64,000 nt of DNA. Origin: Hordeum vulgare subsp. vulgare (Eukaryota > Streptophyta > Magnoliopsida > Poales > Poaceae). Positions 23,531 to 35,141 of this stretch are shown piece by piece; position 1 is the stretch's first letter, and each line of letters begins with the position of its first letter. Both the position numbers and the translations under genes were made by a program. The notes under the pieces were generated by a model. The model saw only the letters and a list, made by a program, of their open reading frames with translations, was not told the DNA's origin and searched no databases. The stretch lies in contig NC_058521.1 in assembly GCF_904849725.1 (NCBI RefSeq), forward strand, positions 431,910,676 through 431,974,675. Reading direction: 5' to 3'.

Positions 23531-24308
23531 GCTTTCCTTCAATACAAGCACTGCAAACACGGTCTCTAGCAAAACTCACATTTGTTAGTCCATGAACATG
23601 GTCCCCTTTGAGGAGACTTTGCAAAGATCTCATATTGACATGAGCTAGTCGGCGATGCCATAACCAACCCACATCAACTTTAGCCATTAGACAAGTCGTG
23701 GTCTTAGCAGGTCGCTCCGAAAAGTTCACTACATAGAGACCGTTCTCGACATATCCAACAAAGGCTACTTTAAGAGTCTTGCTCCACGAAAGGGCCATGG
23801 TATCAAGATTAAAGAATGTGGCAAAGCCCATAATTGCAAGCTGGCAAACGGAAAGCAGATTGTATGCAAGGGACTCAACAAGCATGACCTTCTCTGTAGA
23901 TAAATCTTGAGAGATGACCACCTTACCAAATCCCATTACCTTAGATGTTGATGCATCAGCAAATTGGACATGGGTGGGCATAGACGGTATTGGATGCACA
24001 TCCACCACCAAGTCCTTGCTCCCGGTCATATGATTTGTTGCTCCACTATCGAGCAACCATGACACTCCATTGGAAGCAAACTCCTGCAAGAGATCAATGC
24101 TTGGATTTAGGTACCCATTTTTGAATGGGTCCTTTGATGTTAGAAACAAGGGTCTTAGGAACCCAAATAGCCCACTCAATCTACTCATAATAAGAACCAA
24201 CAAATTTGGCATAAACATGCCCATCACTAGCATGGCATAAAACATAAGAGGGGTTAAAATCGCCGGTAGTGTTGGTGGGGGTGGTTTTGCCCTTCTTGGC
24301 ATTGTCAC
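23439..24308 (-). pseudogene. Element B protease and GAG-pre-integrase zinc region
   Basis: About residue 84 reads WLLDSGATNHMTG, the Copia aspartic protease active site (D codon near 24048), followed by VQFADASTSKVMGFG. Further on, WLWHRRLAHVNMRSL and CSACIEGK give the H-H-C-C zinc-binding arrangement at the integrase N-terminus. The frame overlaps and is shifted relative to the gag coiled coil (24996-24181), and loses frame again just before the integrase core. Confidence 0.9.
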
Positions 24309-26626
24309 CCCCTTCCTTGTTCTTCATCTTCTCATGAGTACTCTCACCCTCTTTGACAAAGATGTCCTTGAGAGAGGAAGATAGCTTGGTCTTGTTTTTA
24401 TTTTTCTTCTTATACTTGGGTGCAAACCCAAGTCCTTTGTTTCCTGCAACTTCCATTTGATTACTCAAAAGATCATTTAGATTCTTCTTGCCTTGGATGC
24501 ACGTCACAAGGCCCTTTTCAAGTTGTTTTTTCAACTTGGCATTCTCCTCCACAATATGCACATGCTCACAACAAGGGTTAGTAGCACAAGCATTATCCAT
24601 TAAAACAAAAGGAGGACAAGTAGAAATCTCCTTGGTTAGTTTTACTTGGAGTTGATCATGAGACTCCTTAAGAGAGGAATGAGCACTTTTCAAGACCTTG
24701 TGGGCCTTGTTAAGTATGTCAAATTCTTCCTTGAGTCTATCATGGCCAACCCCAAGTGCAACCTTCTCATATTTAAGCACACAAGTAAGAACACTAGCAT
24801 GATCAAGATCTTTTTGTAATTTAGCATGATCAACGTTGTGTGACTCTTCAAGAGCCAAATGAAGACCACGCTCTTCTTCTAGAGCAATGGATAGTTCAGC
24901 TATCTCATCGGCGTAATCACGACTATGTTCTTGCAACTTGGAGATAGTATCCTCATGAGTCTCAATGAGATCATTGGCTTCACCAAGTTGTTCCAAAAGA
25001 GCAACAAAGTGTCTTTTGGTTTCACTACCTTACACAAGAATTTATCAAACTCATTTTCATCAAGTTCCACTACCTCACTATTATCAACCCAGTCAAACAA
25101 AGAAGGAGAGGTAGTGAGAGTGGTCTTGATGTTGTGGGTTACCTTATTGATACCTTTGTCCATGAGGCACTTGGCGATACGGTTCTCGTTGGTGGCGCCG
25201 AAGAGAGATACCTTGGGGGAGGAAGTGGCAATGGCGACGGTGGCCATTGCCATCCCCTCAAGGCCTGTATCGTCTTCGTCATCATCGAAGGTGTAATCTT
25301 CATGGGCCACCAAGCCCCTTGGATAAGTCTTATTGCTGAAGGCGTTCTTGCTAGGGAAAGACTTGGGCCTATCCTTGCGAATGAGCTTGCCCCCGTTGTC
25401 TTCCCTCTTCTCATAAGGACAATCTGCCACAAAGTGACTCACATTGCCACAGTTGTAACATGTCCGTACTCGTTGTTTGATCTTGGAACCACTTGAGTTG
25501 TCCTTGGAGAAGTTGGGCCTTGAGTTTGTTTTGTTTCCCAAAACTGCCTTGAAGCAAGAGCCATGTGCTCATGATAAGCGTATTTTGTGTCTTCGGGGCA
25601 GCTATCTTCTTCCTCTTCTTCTTCATCAACAATGGCCTTGGTCTTTGAGGCAAGGTTGGGTGATGTTGTTTTTGACCGAACACGAGCAAGGGCATTGCTG
25701 GCGGTCTTGTTCATAATATCCATAGCAATGAACTCATCCAACACTTCGCCCGAGGTCAAGGAGTGGAAATCTGGTCTTTGCCGAATGACGAAAGACATGG
25801 CTTTGTTGAAAGGCATGATTGCCTTGAGAAACTTGCGCTTGATCCAAGTGTCATCCATATGTTTGCTCCCATGGTCTTGGAGAGAAACAGCGAGGGCAGT
25901 CACCCTTCAATAGAGATTATGGGGGGTCTCTTCTAGCATCACAAACTCATCTGCTTGATCAAGGACCACTTCAAAGTTAGACCGTTGAATGCTTAATCTC
26001 CCCTCGTACAGCACCATGATGTGCTCCCAACAATCCTTTGCATGAGTGAAGGGGCGCAGGTGTGGGAGATCTTCTGGTGGAATCGCGGATTGAAGGATGA
26101 ACAATGCGGAATGATTGTATTGGTTGTCCGCATCTTCTCTTAGAGTAAGGTTCCTTGGATCATGAGGGTAATAGCCTTGCTCGATGATTCTCCAAAGATT
26201 TGTTGAGCTGTGATTCAAATGGGACTTGATGGAAATAAACCCAATTAGCGAAATCACCTTTAACAAGTTTTGGAGGAGGTCCTAGGTTATTAATATGCGG
26301 TGTAGGAACCGGTCCTCCATAGACCGGGGAGGGGGAATTGAGGCAAAAGTCCGTGTCCCATTCTTGTCATGAGGGGAGCAAGTTTGAGTACCTTTAGCCG
26401 CTTCCTTGTCGGTATTGGCCTCCGACACCGATGAGGTGGGTTTAGCCACAAGCAACGGGTCGCACGAATTCCTCATCGCCTCAAGTAATTCTTTAAGCAT
26501 GGATTTGACTTTCGTCATCACAGACGTCTTGAGTGAAGCCATGGCCTCATTCAAATTGTCCCGTGTGGCCGAAACCACCTCCACGGCCTCGGACCCTTTG
26601 GGATGAACCTCACCATCATCAACCAT
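24181..26626 (-). pseudogene. Element B gag with zinc knuckle and coiled-coil extension (broken)
   Basis: Read from 26626 (MVDDGEVHPKGSEAVEV). The capsid part includes IIEQGYYPHDPRNLT and GRLSIQRSNFEVV (26266-25907), then SGEVLDEFIAMDIMNK (25903-25439). The zinc knuckle CYNCGNVSHFVADC (CX2CX4HX4C) is at about 25465-25425. A long heptad-rich segment (24996-24700; EQLGEANDLIETHEDT..., LEEERGLHLALEES) predicts a coiled coil, which in Sireviruses extends gag. The reading frame changes at least four times (near 26282, 25905, 25540, 24990). Confidence 0.88.
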
Positions 26627-26663
26627 ACTCTTCGGGTGGTGAAACCCATGATAAAGAGATGTG

Positions 26664-26675
26664 GCTCTTATACCA
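26664..26675 (-). other. Element B primer-binding site (tRNA-iMet)
   Basis: The minus strand reads TGGTATAAGAGC, one mismatch from the iMet site, two bases inside the LTR end CCTTTCA. Confidence 0.82.
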
Positions 26676-26677
26676 AT

Positions 26678-27866
26678 TGAAAGGATTGATATGGTTGGCT
26701 AGAGGGGGGGTTAATAGGAAACTACCAATTTTTAGCTTGTCTTAACAAATTAGCGTTACAACTAAAGGTTCTCTATGTAAACAACTAGGTGAGCAGCTAA
26801 CTACAAGAAAACAAGTGAAAGCAAAGAATACACCACAACAATAAAAGTACCAGGTAAAGGTAAGAGATAACCGCAAGTGGAACCAGTGGAGACGAGGATG
26901 TGTTACCAAAGTTCCTTCCCTTTGACATGAAGTACATCTCCGTTGGAGCGGTGTGGAGGCACAATGCCCCCCAAAAAGCCACTAGGGCCACCGTATTCTC
27001 CTCACGCCATCACACAATGCGAGATGTCGTGATTCCACTATTTGTTCCCTTGAAGGTGGCGACCGGACCTTTACAAATAAGGTTGGGGCTATCTTCACAC
27101 AAAGCTTGGAGGCTCCCAACAAGACCACGAAGCTTCACCACAATGGAATGTGGCTCCGAGGTGACCTCAACCGTCTAGGGTGCTCAAACACCCAAGAGTA
27201 ACAAGATCCGCAAGGGATTAGTGGGGGCAATCAAATATCTCTTGGTGGAACTGTAGATCAAGGCCCTCTCAAGAAATCCCTAGAAAATCAACAAGTTTGA
27301 TTGGCTAGGGAGAGAGATAGGGAAAGAATAAGCTTATGGAACAACAATAGAGCTTGGAGAGGTAAAAGGTGAGCTTCTAGAGGAAGAACACATCTATATA
27401 TAGTGGTGGTTGGGCGGGGGGGGGGGGTAAAATCCAACCGTTACCCACCCACCACATCAATAGCCAAGCGGTATTACCGCTGGTAGGAGTGGTACTACTG
27501 CTCTACATCTCACCAACCACGGTAGTAAGAAAATACTAACGTGCCTACTACTCTTAGGGTAAAAGTATGTGCAAAAAGTCTGACGGAGCAGCAGAAAAAA
27601 AACTACTACCGCCTCGAGGGCGGTAGTAAAAAATTACTACCGCTATTCGAGGGGTACTACCACTATGCAAGCGGTACTACTGTTGGCCCTTTTGCATAAG
27701 CATCAAAGATACGGATGGAGCTCCATTGTAGCAAGGGAAAGGTGGTGCACTAAATGTGTACGTGACGATTCCACCAAAACCTTTCCGATGCGGACCTCCT
27801 CTTAATAGTACGGCTTTTCTACGACTCAAATCCACCAAAGAGAAACATAGAAAGCAACCGTCTTCG
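26678..27866 (-). repeat. Element B 5' LTR, truncated at its start
   Basis: On the minus strand it ends ATCAATCCTTTCA at 26678. The first ~135 bp of the LTR (present in 57277-57410) are missing because element C begins at 27867. Positions 27251-27866 align with 56649-57277. It contains the palindrome cluster and a 12-base G run at 27416-27427. Confidence 0.88.
27393..27402 (-). promoter_or_regulatory. TATA-like element in B 5' LTR
   Basis: The minus strand reads ACTATATATAGATG. The same site occurs in the LTR fragment at 56791-56800. It lies about 70-300 bp from the palindromes. Promoter role is inferred. Confidence 0.55.
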
Positions 27867-28280
27867 TGTTGGAAATATGCCCTAGAGGCAATAATAATTG
27901 GTTATTATTATATTTCTTTGTTCATGATAATCGTTTATTATCCATGCTATAATTGTATTGATTGGAAACGCAATACTTGTGTGGATACATAGACAAAACA
28001 CTGTCCCTAGTAAGCCCCTAGTTGACTAGCTCGGTGATCAAAGATGGTCAAGGTTTCCTGGCCATAGGCAAGTGTTGTTACTTGATAACGGGATCACATC
28101 ATTAGGAGAATCATGTGATGGACTAGACCCAAACTAATAGACGTAGCATGTTGATCGTGTCATTTTGTTGCTACTATTTTCAGCGTGTCAAGTATTTGTT
28201 CCTATGACCATGAGATCATATAACTCACTGACACCGGAGGAATGCTTTGTGTGTATCAAACATTGCAACGTAACTGGGTG
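27867..28280 (+). repeat. Element C first LTR, 5' end only
   Basis: Starts TGTTGGAAATATGCCC and follows the other C LTRs up to AACTGGGTGAC, then jumps directly into RT-coding sequence. About 1.4 kb of LTR plus the leader, gag and integrase are missing. Confidence 0.9.
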
Positions 28281-29324
28281 ACAAATCCGTATTGCACATA
28301 GGATGTCAAAACATTGTTTCCTCGACGGTTTCCTTGAGCAAACATTGTATGTGATACAACCAGGAGGTTTTGTCGATCCTAAAGATACTAGCAAGTATGC
28401 AAGCTCCAGCGATCCTTCAATGGACCGGTGCAAGCATCTCGGAGTTGGAATATACACTTTGATGAGATGATCAAAGATTTTGGGTTTGTACAAGGTTTAT
28501 GAGAAACTTGTATTTCCAAAAAGTGAGTGGGAGCACTATAGAATTTCTGATAAGAATACGTGGTTGACATATTGTGGATCAGAAGTAATGTAGAATTTCT
28601 ATAAAGCATATAAGGTTGTTTGATAGGAGTTTTTCAAAGGAATACCTGGATTGCGCTACTTGAACGTTGAGCATCAAAGATCTATGGAGATAGATCGAAA
28701 GCGCTTAATGGAAGTTTCAACAAGATGCATGCCCTGACAAGTTTTTGAAGGAGTTCAAAATAGATCAGCAAAAGAGTTCTTGGTTGCGTTGTAAGGTGTG
28801 AATTTGAGTAAGACTCAAAACCCGACCATGGCAGAATAAAGAGAACAGACGAAGGTCGTCTTCTATGCCTTAGCCGTAGACTCTAAAGTATGCCATGCTG
28901 AGTACCGCACCTGATGTGTGCCTTGCAGCTAGTCTGTTAAGAGGTACACAAAGTGATCCAGGATTGAATCACTGATCAGCGGTCAAAGTTATCCTTAGTA
29001 ACTAAATAGACTAAGTATTTTTTCTTGATTATGGAGGTGGTTAAAGAGTTCGTTGTAAAGGGTTACGTCGATGCAAGCTTTGACACTAATCCGAATAACT
29101 ATGAGTAGTGAAACGGATTCGTATAGTACAGTAGATATTTGGAGAATTTCCGAGTAGCACGTAACAGCAGCATCTATAAGATGACATAAAGATTTTCAAA
29201 GAACGCACGGATCTGAAAGTTTCAGAACCGTTGACTAAAACCTCTCTCACGAGCAAGACGTGATCAGACCCCAGAACTATATGGGTGTTGGATTCATGAT
29301 AATCGTTTATTGCAAGTGGGAGAT
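28281..29324 (+). pseudogene. Element C first internal domain: RT/RNase H remnant
   Basis: Aligns throughout with 34080-35141 of the second domain. Decayed equivalents of the RT segment (GATGTCAAAACATTG matching DVKT), of the LQ...YGLVQAS region and of RNase H (TACGTCGATGCAAGCTT, YVDAS) can be followed, but stops and indels occur throughout. Many are shared with the second domain. Just before the PPT a 19-base copy of LTR sequence (29293-29311, identical to 29379-29397) replaces about 40 bp. Confidence 0.87.
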
Positions 29325-30149
29325 TGTTGGAAATATGCCCTTGAGGCAATAATAATTAGTTATTATTATATTTCTTTGTTCATGATAATCGTTTATTATG
29401 CATGCTATAATTGTATTGATTGGAAACACAATACTTGTGTGGATACATAGACAAAACACTGTCCCTAGTAAGCCTCTAGTTGACTAGCTCGTTGATCAAA
29501 GATGGTCAAGGTTTCCTGGCCATAGGCAAGTGTTGTTACTTGATAACGGGATCATATCATTAGGAGAATCATGTGATGGACTAGACCCAAACTAATAGAC
29601 GTAGCATGTTGATCGTGTCATTTTTTTGCTACTGTTTTCTGCGTGTCAAGTATTTGTTCCTATGACCATGAGATCATATAACTCACTGACACCGAAGGAA
29701 TACTTTGTGTGTATCAAACATCGCAACGTAACTGGGTGACTATAAAGATGCTCTACAGGTATCTCCGAAGGTTTTCGTTGAGTTAGTATGGACCTCCGAA
29801 GCACCGTCACGCTGCCGGAGAACTCATCTACCTCTCCGTCTCTCTTGCTGGATCAAGAAGGTCGAGATCATCATCGAGCTGTACGTGTGCTGAACCCGGA
29901 GGTGTCGTCCGTTCGGCACTAGATCAGAGCGGATCGTGGGACGGATCGCGGGACGGTTCGTGGGACGGTTCGCGGGGCGGATCGAGGGACGTGAGGTCGT
30001 TCCACTACATCAACCGTGTTTCTTAACGCTTCTCCAGTGCGATCTACAAGGGTACGTAGATCGGAAATCCCCTCTCGTAGATGGACATCACCATGATAGG
30101 TCTTCGTGCGCGTAGGAAATTTTTGTTTCCCATGCGACGTTCCCCAACA
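29325..30149 (+). repeat. Element C middle LTR with ~1 kb internal deletion
   Basis: Ends are complete (TGTTGGAAAT...TTCCCCAACA). Compared with the third LTR it lacks about 1007 bp between GTTAGTATGGA (about 29790) and CCTCCGAAGCACC. The missing part contains the TATA-like site, so this LTR has lost its likely promoter. Confidence 0.92.
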
Positions 30150-31400
30150 GTGGCATCATGAGCTAGGTTCATGCGTAGATGTAATCTCGAGTAGAACACA
30201 AAAGTTTTTGTGGGCGGTGATGTGCGTTTTGCGGCCCTCCTTAGTCTTTTCTTGATTCCGCGGTATTGTTGGATCGAAGCGGCTTGGACCGACATTACTC
30301 GTACGCTTACGAGAGACTGGTTTCATCGCTACGAGTAACTCCGTTGCTCAAAGATGACTGGCAAGTGTCGGTTTCTCCAACTTTAGTTGAATCGGATTTG
30401 ACCGAGGAGGTCCTTGGATGAGGTTAAATAGAAATTCATATATCTCCGTTGTGGTGTTTGCGTAAGTAAGATGCGATCCTACTAGATACCCATGGTCACC
30501 ACGTAAAACATGCAACAACAAATTAGAGGACGTCTAACTTGTTTTTGCAGGGTATGCTTGTGATGTGATATGGCCAACGATGTGATGTGATATATTGGAT
30601 GTATGAGATGATCATGTTGTAATAGTTAATATCGACTTGCACGTCGATGGTACGGCAACCGGCAGGAGCCATAGGGTTGTCTTTAAACTAACGTTTGTGC
30701 TTGCAGATGCGTTTACTATATTGCTAGGACGTAGCTTTAGTAGTAATAGCATGAGTAGCACGACAACATCGATGGCGACACGTTGATGGAGATCATGATG
30801 ATGGAGATCATGGTGTGATGCCGGTGACAAGAAGATCGTGCCGGTGCTTTGGTGATGGAGATCAAGAAGCACATGATGATGGCCATATTATGTCACTTAT
30901 GAATTGCATGTGATGTTAATCCTTTATGCACCTTATCTTGCTTAGAACGACGGTAGCATTATGAGGTGATCTCTCACTAAAATTTCAAGACGAAATTGTG
31001 TTCTCCCCGACTATGCACCGTTGCGACATTTCTTCGTTTCGAGACACCACGTGATAATCGGGTGTGGTAGACTCAACGTTCACATACAACGGGTGCAAAA
31101 CAATTGCACATGCGGAACACTCGGGTTAAGCTTGACGAGCCTAGCATGTGCAAACATGGCCTCGGAACACATGAGACCGAAAGGTCGAGCATGAATCGTA
31201 TAGTTGATATGATTAGCATAGAGATGCTTACCACTGAAACTATTCTCGACTCACGTGATGATCGGACTTGAGATAGTGGATTTGGATCATGTACCACTCA
31301 AATGACTAGAGAGATGTACTTTTTGAGTGGGAGTTCTTAAGTTATATGATTAATTGAACTAATAGTCATGAACATAGTCTAATGGTCTTTGCGAATTACG
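30150..31400 (+). other. Element C PBS and leader
   Basis: TGGCATCATGAGC at 30151-30163 is a degenerate tRNA-iMet site. The following 1.2 kb aligns with the leaders of A and G and holds no gene. Confidence 0.8.
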
Positions 31401-34400
31401 ATGTAGCTTGCGCTATAGCTCTACTCTTTTTATATGTTCCTAGAGAAAATTTAGTTGAAAGTTGATAGTAGCAAACTTTGCAGACTGAGTCTGTAAAACC
31501 GAGGATTGTCCTCGTTGCTGCGCAGAAGGCTTATGTCCTTAATGCACCACTCAATGTGCTGCACCTCGAGCGTCGTCTGTGGATGTTGTGAACATCCGAC
31601 ATACACGTTTCTGATGACTACGCGATAGTTCGGTGCAAAATACTTAATGGCTTAGAAGCGTGGCGCCGAAGACGTTTTGAAACGTCACGGAACATGAGAG
31701 ATGTTCTAAAGAGATGAAATTGTGATTTCATGCTTGTGCCCTTGTTAAGAGGTATGAGACCTCTGACAAGATTCTTTGTCCATGAAGTAAAGGAGAAAAG
31801 CTCAATCGTTGAGCGTGTGCTTAGATTATCTGAGTACGACAATTGCTTGAATCAAGTGGGAGTTGATCTTCCAGATAAGATAGTGATGGTTCTCCAAAGT
31901 CACTGCCACCAAGTTGTGAGAGCTTCGTGATGAACTATAACATATCAAGGATAGATACAATGATCCTTGAGCGATTCGCGTTGTTTGACACTTCGAAAGA
32001 AGAAATCAAGAAGGAGCATCAATAGTTGATGGTTAGTAAAACCACTAAGTTTCGAGAAAGGCAAGGGCTAGAAGGGATACTTCGTGAAACGGCAAAGCAG
32101 TTGCTGCACTAATGAAGAGACCCCAGATTAAACCCAAGCCCGGGACTAAGTGCTTCTGTTATGAGGGGAACGGTCACTGAGGCGGAGCAACTCTAGATAC
32201 TTGGTACATAAGAAGGCTGGCGAAAGTCGAAAGAAGTATATTTGATATACATGATGTTGATGTGTCCTTTACCAGTACTCCTAGTAGCACGAGGGTATTG
32301 GATACCGGTTCGGTTGCTAAGTGATTAGTAACACGAAATGAAAGCTACGACATAAACGGAGACTAGCTAAAGGCGAGGTGACGATACGTCTTGGAAGTGT
32401 TTCCAAGGTTGATATGATCAAACGTCGCACGCTCCCTCTAACATCGGGATTGCTGTTAAACCGAAATAATTGTTATTTGGTGCTTGCGTTAAGCATGAAC
32501 ATGATTGGATCGTGTTTATTGCAATACGATTATTCATTTAAAGAGAATAATGGTTACTCTATTTGCTTGAACAATCACCTTCAATGGTTTATTGAATCTC
32601 GATCGTAGTGTTACAGATGTTCATGATATTGGTGCCAAAAGATACGAGGTAATGATGATAGTACCACTTACTTGTGGCACTGCCGCTTGAGTCATGTTGG
32701 TATAAATTGCATGAAGAGGCTCCATGCTGATGGATCTTTATACTCACTTGATTTTGAATCACTAGTGACATGCAAATCATACCACATGAGCAAGGCCTTG
32801 TTTTTCATTGAGATGAAACAAGATAGTAACTTGTTGGAAGTGATACATTTTGATGTATGCAGTCCAATGGGTGCTGAGGCACGCAGTAGATATCATTATG
32901 TTCTTACTTCAATGACGATTTGAGTAGATACAAGAGTATTTACTTAATGAATAACAAGTTTGCAATATTGAAAAGTTCAATTCTGTTTCGGAGTGAAGTT
33001 CGTCGTAACAAGAGGATAAACTGTCTACGATATGATCATAGAAATGAATATCTAAGTTACGAGTTTTGGTACGCAGTTAAGACAATGTGGAAATTGTTTC
33101 GCAGTTCATGCCACCTGGAACATCATAGTGTGATGATGTGTCTGAACATCATAGCCACGCACTATTTGGTATGGTGCATGCTATGATGTCTCTTATCGAA
33201 TTACCACTATCGTTTATGGGTTATGCATTAGAGACAACCACATTCACTATAAATAGGGCACCGCGTATTTCCGTTGAGATGACACGGTATAGACTGAGGT
33301 TTAGAGAAATCTAAACTGTCGTTTCTTGAAAGTTTGGGGCTTCGACACTTATGTGAAAAAGTTTCAGTCTGATAAGCTCGAACCCAAAGCGGATAAATGC
33401 ATCTTCATAGGATATCCAAAACAGTTGGGTACATCTCCTATCTCAGATCCGAAACCAAAGTGTTTGTTTCTAGAAACGGATCCTTTCTTGAGGAAAGGTT
33501 TCTCTCGAAATAATTGAGTGGGAGGGTGATAGAACTTGATGAGGTTATTGAACCATCACTTCGACTAGTGTGTAGCAGGGCACAGGAAGTTGTTCCTGTG
33601 GCGCCTACACCAATTGAAGTGGAAGCTGATGATGGTGATCATTGAGCTTCGGATCAAGTTACTACAAACCTCGTAGGTCGACAAGGTCGCGTACTACTAC
33701 AGAGTGGTATGGTAACCCTGTCTTGGAGGTCATGTTGTTGAACAATAATGAACCTACGAGCTATGGAGAAGCGATGGTGGGCCTGGATTCCGACAAATGG
33801 CTGGAGGCCATGAAATCCGAGAGAGGATCCATGTATGAAAACAAAGTGTAGACTTTGTAAGAACTACTTGATAGTCGTAGGACTATTGAGTAAAGATGGA
33901 TCTTTAAAAGGAAGACAGACGATGATGGTGATAAGTCACTATTAAGAAAAGCTCGACTTGTCGCAAAGATGTTTCCGACAAGATCAAACAGTTGACTATG
34001 ATGAGACTTTCTCACTCGTAGCGATGCTAAAAGTCTGTTAGAATTATGTTAGTAGTTGCTGCATTATTTATGAAATATTGCACATAGGATGTCAAAACAT
34101 TGTTTCCTCGACGGGTTCCTTGAGCAAACATTGTATGTGATACAAACAGGAGGTTTTGTCGATCCTAAAGATACTAGCAAGTATGCAAGCTCCAGCGATC
34201 CTTCAATGGACTGGTGCAAGCATCTCGGAGTTGGAATATACACTTTGATGAGATGATCAAAGATTTTGGGTTTGTACAAGGTTTATGAGAAACTTGTATT
34301 TCCAAAGAAGTGAGTGGGAGCACTATGGAATTTCTGATAAGTATATGTGGTTGACATCTTGTGGATCAGAAGTAATGTAGAATTTCTGTAAACCAAACAA

Positions 34401-35141
34401 GGTTGTTTGAAAGGAGTTTTTCAAAGGGATACCTGGATTGCGCTACTTGAACGTTGAGCATCAAAGATCTATGGAGATAGATCGAAAGCGCTTGATAGAA
34501 GTTTCAACAAGATGCATACCTTGACAAGTTTTTGAAGGAGTTCAAAATAGATCAACAAAGAAGGAGTTCTTGGTTGCGTTGTAAGGTGTGAATTTGAGTA
34601 AGAGTCAAAACCCGACCCCGGCAGAATAAAGAGAATAGACGGAGGTCGTCTTCTATGCCTTGGCCGTAGAATCTGAAGTATGGCATGCTGGGTACCGCAC
34701 CTGATGTGTGCCTTAACTCAAAGTTTGTTGAGAGGTACAGAGAGTGATCCATGATTGAATCACTAGCAGCGGTCAAATTTTATCCTTAGTAACTGATGGA
34801 CTAAGGAATTTTTCTCGATTATGGAGGTGGTTAAAGAGTTCGTCGTAAAGGGTTACGTCGATGCAAGCTTTGACACTAATCCGAATAACTATGAGTAGTG
34901 AAACGGATTCGTATAGTAGAGTAGATATTTGGAGTATTTCCGAATAGCACATAGTATAAGCATCTATAAGATGACATAAAGATTTGTAAAGAACACACGG
35001 ATCTGAAAGTTTCAGAACCGTTGACTAAAACCTCTCTCACGAGCAAGCCGTGATCAGACCCCATAACTATATGGGTGTTGGATTTGTTAGAATCACATGG
35101 TGATGTGAACTAGATTATTGACTCTAGTGCAAGTGGGAGAC
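31401..35141 (+). pseudogene. Element C second internal domain: decayed gag-pol
   Basis: All Copia parts can be traced in order. They are gag (31440-32230, including a remnant ending TGCTTCTGTTATGAGGGG where the zinc knuckle begins), protease DTGSVAK (about 32300), the zinc region WHCRLSHVGINCMKRLH (32672-32730), integrase traces (MGAEARSRYHYVLTS), the integrase C-terminus (KVWGFDTYVKKFQ, 33330), the RT entry (GEAMVGLDSDKWLEAMKSE, 33760) and RNase H (YVDAS, 34855). Nearly every domain contains stops or frameshifts. The copy cannot encode enzymes and was probably moved, if at all, by relatives. Confidence 0.87.

Larger units (their letters stand above)
7709..27866 (-). mobile_element. Element B: Sirevirus-like Copia LTR retrotransposon, interrupted by S1 and A
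   Basis: Minus-strand order: 5' LTR 26678-27866 (truncated), PBS 26664-26675, gag with zinc knuckle and long coiled coil, protease, integrase, RT, RNase H split by S1 (11469-21190), a large untranslated tract, an envelope-like ORF (8347-9804), PPT and a 3' LTR stub (7709-7813) into which A inserted. The long heptad-rich gag extension, the extra 3' ORF and the clustered palindromes are features known in the Sirevirus lineage. In wheat, Maximus/Barbara-type elements belong there; I do not assign the family. Confidence 0.85.
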
